Positions 61,477 to 64,000 of a DNA stretch of 64,000 nucleotides are shown one piece after another. Source of the DNA: Chitinophagales bacterium (GTDB taxonomy: Bacteria; Bacteroidota; Bacteroidia; Chitinophagales; Saprospiraceae); contig JAFLBP010000020.1 in the NCBI GenBank assembly GCA_017303875.1, forward strand, positions 59,589 through 123,588. The letters are read 5' to 3'. Position 1 is the stretch's first letter, and every line of letters begins with the position of its first letter. Made by a program: the position numbers and the translations under genes. The notes under the pieces were generated by a model. It saw only the letters and a program-made list of their open reading frames with translations, was not told the origin of the DNA and did no database searches.

Positions 61477-61607
61477 GGCGGAAACGGTTGGGATGAGTAA
61501 AAAAAGGGTTTCAATTGGTTGAAAAAAAGTACTTTTTCCAAGTTGTCCTCTTTTAACGCAAGCCCACGGCCGTTTAGTTTCAACACATGTAAAAAAAATT
61601 AATTATG

Positions 61608-62138
61608 TTACTCCAGCAGCCCTTCAGGTAAATCCATGTGCAGTATTTTCTGCTTTTTATCGGTACTGGTAATGAGCTGCGGGTGCAGGGGAATCATTAC
61701 TTCATTGCCTTTATGGAGCAATACCGCCAGCGCCTGTTGCGGCATTTCAATAATTTCGTTGATGGGGCCAATGTCGCCGCTGTGCTTGTCGTGAATATGG
61801 TATCCTTTCAAATGCACAAACGGGTTTTCTTCTTCTTCCACTTCCAGTTCGCGTTCTTCTTCGGGGATAAGGTCTTGCGGGCGCAGGTAAATCTTTTTGG
61901 ATTGCAGCAGCATGGCCGCTTCGCGTTTGTCGACGCCTTCAAATTTCACAATCAGGGCGCCGCCGCCACGCAGGTCTTCGATAAAGAAGGGCACTTTAGC
62001 GCCCTTTTGTTCCACAAAAATGCGTTCGTTTTTAATCAGGTCTTCATAATAACGGTCTTCTACAAAGAGCTTGAGTTCTCCTTGTACGCCATGTGTTTTT
62101 TGTGTGTACCCGATTTCGATATAAGTCGTTTCAGTCAT
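61608..62138 (-). CDS. rimM: Ribosome maturation factor RimM
   Basis: Helps mature the 30S head, binding S19. The 176 residues show the N-terminal barrel start YIEIGYTQKTHGVQGELKLF and the motif GGGALIVKFEGVDKREAAMLLQSKKIYL. A Glu-rich linker (EEERELEVEEEENPFVHLKGY) leads to the PRC-type C-terminal barrel (GDIGPINEIIEMPQQALAVL... VMIPLHPQLI). The gene commonly sits beside rpsP and trmD, but neither is adjacent here. A 27-base gap separates it from the lipoprotein gene upstream. Confidence 0.96.
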   Translation of the reverse strand: MTETTYIEIGYTQKTHGVQGELKLFVEDRYYEDLIKNERIFVEQKGAKVPFFIEDLRGGGALIVKFEGVDKREAAMLLQSKKIYLRPQDLIPEEERELEVEEEENPFVHLKGYHIHDKHSGDIGPINEIIEMPQQALAVLLHKGNEVMIPLHPQLITSTDKKQKILHMDLPEGLLE

Positions 62139-62165
62139 GTGTCAATTCAAAAATGAACGCTCGTT

Positions 62166-62942
62166 TCAGCGCTTGTAGTCCAGCAGTGTTTGTTGAAGGA
62201 GGTAACCTTTTTCGGCTTTAAGCAGCCAGGGCTTGGTGGCACAATCGGCCGGTGTGGGATTTTGGTTGCAATATTGCGAGTCGAGTATCCATTGTTCCCG
62301 CTGAACCAATCCGACGTTTTTGGCATAACGCGCAATAGAAAGCCGCCGTTCGATGAGGTTTTCATCATCAGCCTCTGTTATGACCAGCAGGGAATCGAAC
62401 GCGAAAGCGCCGATTTGCGCGGCGATATCGATGGAGTCCACCTCATAGCGCCAGTTGGAGAATGGCCGGACACGCTCGCCGGCGATTTCAATTTCCTGTT
62501 CGGCATCCAGCCATACATTGCCGTTCCATTCACTCCGGCGATCCATGGGGAAAGGCATTTTTAAAAAACGCAGGTTGTTTTCAGTGCTGACCGCTTTATT
62601 GTCGACGATACCGGCGGTATTGATATGTTTAAGCTCCCAGGGTGCATTTATTTCCTTTTTTTCAAAACGTTCAATGCGGTACATCAGGGCGCCGGTGTTG
62701 TCGCGCAGGGTGTCGCCAACCTGTTCGCGCACCCATGTGCGCGATTGCAACACGATGGTACCGCTGCCGGCAGCGAAATCGTAAATGCTGCTGTCCACAA
62801 CATATTCCCTGAAAAAGCCGCTTTCAAGCGGAAAATAGGCGTATTGATCTTCCGTCCTGTCGTCGAGTGTTTGTGTAATACGCTCACCGCAGGAGCACAG
62901 GAATGCCAGTGGCAGGAGGGAAAAAAGTAATTTTGGATTCAT
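62166..62942 (-). CDS. Lipoprotein of unknown function
   Basis: From the ATG at 62942 a signal ends in lipobox LCSC (Cys18 or 19), followed by GERITQTLDDRTEDQYAYFPLESGFFREYVVDSSIYDF. The remainder is strand-rich and acidic, with YRIERFEKKEINAPWELKHI and ERRLSIARYAKNVGLVQREQW. The last part, GLVQRE and KGYLLQQTLLDYK, resembles many Bacteroidota lipoproteins of the same size, but no named domain is recognised. It is followed 27 bases later by rimM. A -7-like TACCTTTG lies at 62986-62993. Confidence 0.75.
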   Translation of the reverse strand: MNPKLLFSLLPLAFLCSCGERITQTLDDRTEDQYAYFPLESGFFREYVVDSSIYDFAAGSGTIVLQSRTWVREQVGDTLRDNTGALMYRIERFEKKEINAPWELKHINTAGIVDNKAVSTENNLRFLKMPFPMDRRSEWNGNVWLDAEQEIEIAGERVRPFSNWRYEVDSIDIAAQIGAFAFDSLLVITEADDENLIERRLSIARYAKNVGLVQREQWILDSQYCNQNPTPADCATKPWLLKAEKGYLLQQTLLDYKR

Positions 62943-62985
62943 ATTAAATGAACTCAATATGGTTTAGCATGTCTTGCGGATTAGT

Positions 62986-62993
62986 CAAAGGTA
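62986..62993 (-). promoter_or_regulatory. -7 element of the lipoprotein gene
   Basis: The minus strand reads TACCTTTG, matching TAnnTTTG, 43 bases before the ATG at 62942. No clear -33. Confidence 0.4.
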
Positions 62994-63001
62994 CAGGTAT
63001 T

Positions 63002-63772
63002 TTACAATACGCCGCTCGCCATCAACACGCCAATTAACAGAATCATCAAAGTCGTGCACCATTTAATAAAGGTGTAGGTTGTTTTTTTCAAAAAGCGGGC
63101 GCCCAACCACGCTCCTGCAAAGGCGCAGACGGTGGCAACAAGCAGCAGGGGCCATTGCTCCTGTAGCACTTCATGGCGCATCCGGCTGAAATAAACCGGC
63201 AAGCGGGTAAAATCGACCATGCAGGCGATGACAATACCTGTGGCGACAAAAGCCGTCTTGTCCAGTCCGGATTTAAGCAAAAATGCCGAGCGCAGCGCTC
63301 CCTGGTGCCCGCTCAGTCCGCCGAAAAAGCCACTCAACAGCCCCCCTGCACTCAGGTAGCGTTGCCCGAACTGCATTTTTTTTAGTACTGGCACCACTTC
63401 CATCAGTGCGAAAAAGATCATCAACATACCAATCAGCAGTTTCAGCGGCTCAATACGGAATACCTTTTCACCCCACTGCCAGTCGGCAAGTGGCGCCATC
63501 TCACTGACCTGCAACAGCAACCACGCACCCAGCAAACCACCAATTACAGAAGGAATGCCAAAACGCAGGACCATTTTTTTATCGGCCTGTTTGCCGAGCA
63601 GGCTGACTTTGAACAGGTTGTTCAGCAAATGCACAATACCCGTCAGGGCTACCGCAATATGCGCCGGAAAAAAAAGCCCGAATACCGGCGTGAGCAGGGT
63701 GCCAAGTCCAAAACCTGAAAAAAGGGTGAGCAATGATGCCAGAAAGGCTGTAATTCCGATGATGATTTCCAT
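63002..63772 (-). CDS. TauE/SafE-family membrane permease
   Basis: A 256-residue inner-membrane protein with seven to eight hydrophobic helices. Two halves each begin with a Gly-rich helix, GFGLGTLLTPVFGLFFP (about 20-36) and LLSGFFGGLSGHQGALRSAFLL (about 150-170). This matches the TauE/SafE (DUF81) family that exports or imports sulfite, taurine-derived or other small organic acids. The substrate cannot be told from sequence. Length and topology are normal. It is probably transcribed from the TACCTTTG at 63778-63785. Confidence 0.9.
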   Translation of the reverse strand: MEIIIGITAFLASLLTLFSGFGLGTLLTPVFGLFFPAHIAVALTGIVHLLNNLFKVSLLGKQADKKMVLRFGIPSVIGGLLGAWLLLQVSEMAPLADWQWGEKVFRIEPLKLLIGMLMIFFALMEVVPVLKKMQFGQRYLSAGGLLSGFFGGLSGHQGALRSAFLLKSGLDKTAFVATGIVIACMVDFTRLPVYFSRMRHEVLQEQWPLLLVATVCAFAGAWLGARFLKKTTYTFIKWCTTLMILLIGVLMASGVL

Positions 63773-63777
63773 ACAGG

Positions 63778-63785
63778 CAAAGGTA
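63778..63785 (-). promoter_or_regulatory. -7 element of the TauE/SafE gene, placed for a leaderless message
   Basis: The minus strand reads TACCTTTG and the ATG (63772) follows only five bases later. With the usual start distance the message would have no leader, as at bamD. Confidence 0.4.
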
Positions 63786-63790
63786 AGGGG

Positions 63791-63870
63791 AATGCGGAAT
63801 GCGGAGTTTGGAATGCGGAATGAATGCTGAATTTTTAATTTTGAATGCTTGGTTTTTGCTGCGCAAAATT
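63791..63870. repeat. Second heptamer cassette (partial)
   Basis: Three to four GGAATGC-type units (63791-63822), an AT-rich spacer and the mini-hairpin TTTTGC-TGC-GCAAAA. It matches the left half of the cassette at 27341-27476, but the inverted right arm is missing. Confidence 0.65.
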
Positions 63871-63924
63871 TTCAGGGAGTGTAAAGTATTTTGTGTAAAC
63901 TGATTTTCACTGGAGATTTGAAGT

Positions 63925-63978
63925 TTCCGCAGGGTTCCATTTTTGGGGGCATGCCCCCAAAAATGGAACCCTGCGGAA
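63925..63978. repeat. 54-bp perfect palindrome
   Basis: The left arm, 63925-63951 (begins TTCCGCAGGGTTCCATTTTT), is the exact complement of 63952-63978, with no loop; the centre is GCATGC. It is located in the spacer at the right edge of the window, so its neighbour on that side is unknown. Confidence 0.95.
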
Positions 63979-64000
63979 GAATTTGTACTTTCACCTTCTC

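Noticed and set aside
61332..61586. An 84-codon minus-strand frame
   Set aside because: It overlaps the 56-residue membrane protein in another frame and has no recognisable pattern; the smaller frame is more protein-like.

Overview
The window is 64 kb of a Bacteroidota chromosome, by eye near 50% G+C. The best fit is a Saprospiria-type gliding or surface-adhesive bacterium. Evidence: a type IX secretion system (T9SS) PorU2-like sortase and PorD; several giant secreted proteins ending in type A or type B T9SS sorting domains; -7 promoter elements of the form TAnnTTTG; lipoproteins with short Cys lipoboxes; and the bamD-rpoZ-coaBC-porD gene order familiar in this phylum. Species cannot be named from the sequence alone.

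Layout. 1-8.4 kb: end of a DUF4340-like gene, an HtrA protease divergent from dapF, a beta-barrel-like protein, a shortened nicotinate phosphoribosyltransferase-like protein, a lipoprotein, a LytTR response regulator, a 46-residue DUF2256 zinc protein, a zinc-ribbon protein and tRNA-His. 8.4-14.7 kb: an alpha/alpha-toroid protein divergent from PorU2. 14.9-22 kb: an AT-richer DUF4468-like gene, then a tight leftward run of a T9SS surface protein, an EAD-trypsin-TIR protein and nspC. 22-28.4 kb: a 1450-residue T9SS protein, a small conserved protein and an isolated paaA. 28.6-35.8 kb: housekeeping and envelope genes (bamD, rpoZ, coaBC, porD, rseP, hscB, tRNA-Leu, a C-terminal processing protease). 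36-42.5 kb: a tandem pair of M1 metallopeptidases, a GT87-like membrane protein and rmuC. 42.6-58.8 kb: two proteins of about 2,180 residues with gliding-type C-termini, and a secreted subtilase. 58.8-64 kb: a DUF4440 protein, an Ntn asparaginase lipoprotein, a DUF547 lipoprotein, a 56-residue membrane protein, rimM, a lipoprotein and a TauE/SafE permease.

How it fits together: much of the window serves the cell envelope. BamD inserts outer-membrane proteins, PorD and PorU2 belong to T9SS export and surface attachment, and five large proteins carry T9SS sorting signals. HtrA, RseP and Ctp are envelope proteases. The most unusual locus is 15.8-22 kb, where a cytoplasmic conflict-type protein (death-like EAD adaptor, trypsin protease, TIR-like domain) lies 4 bp downstream of a secreted adhesin and overlaps a polyamine gene. 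Intergenic spaces are rich in inverted repeats: a 54-bp perfect palindrome, inverted heptamer cassettes, and hairpins between convergent genes. No CRISPR array, rRNA, insertion sequence or prophage was seen. No stretch over 300 bases lacks a gene; the longest are 2036-2317, 14660-14933 and 21974-22244, described under their repeats.
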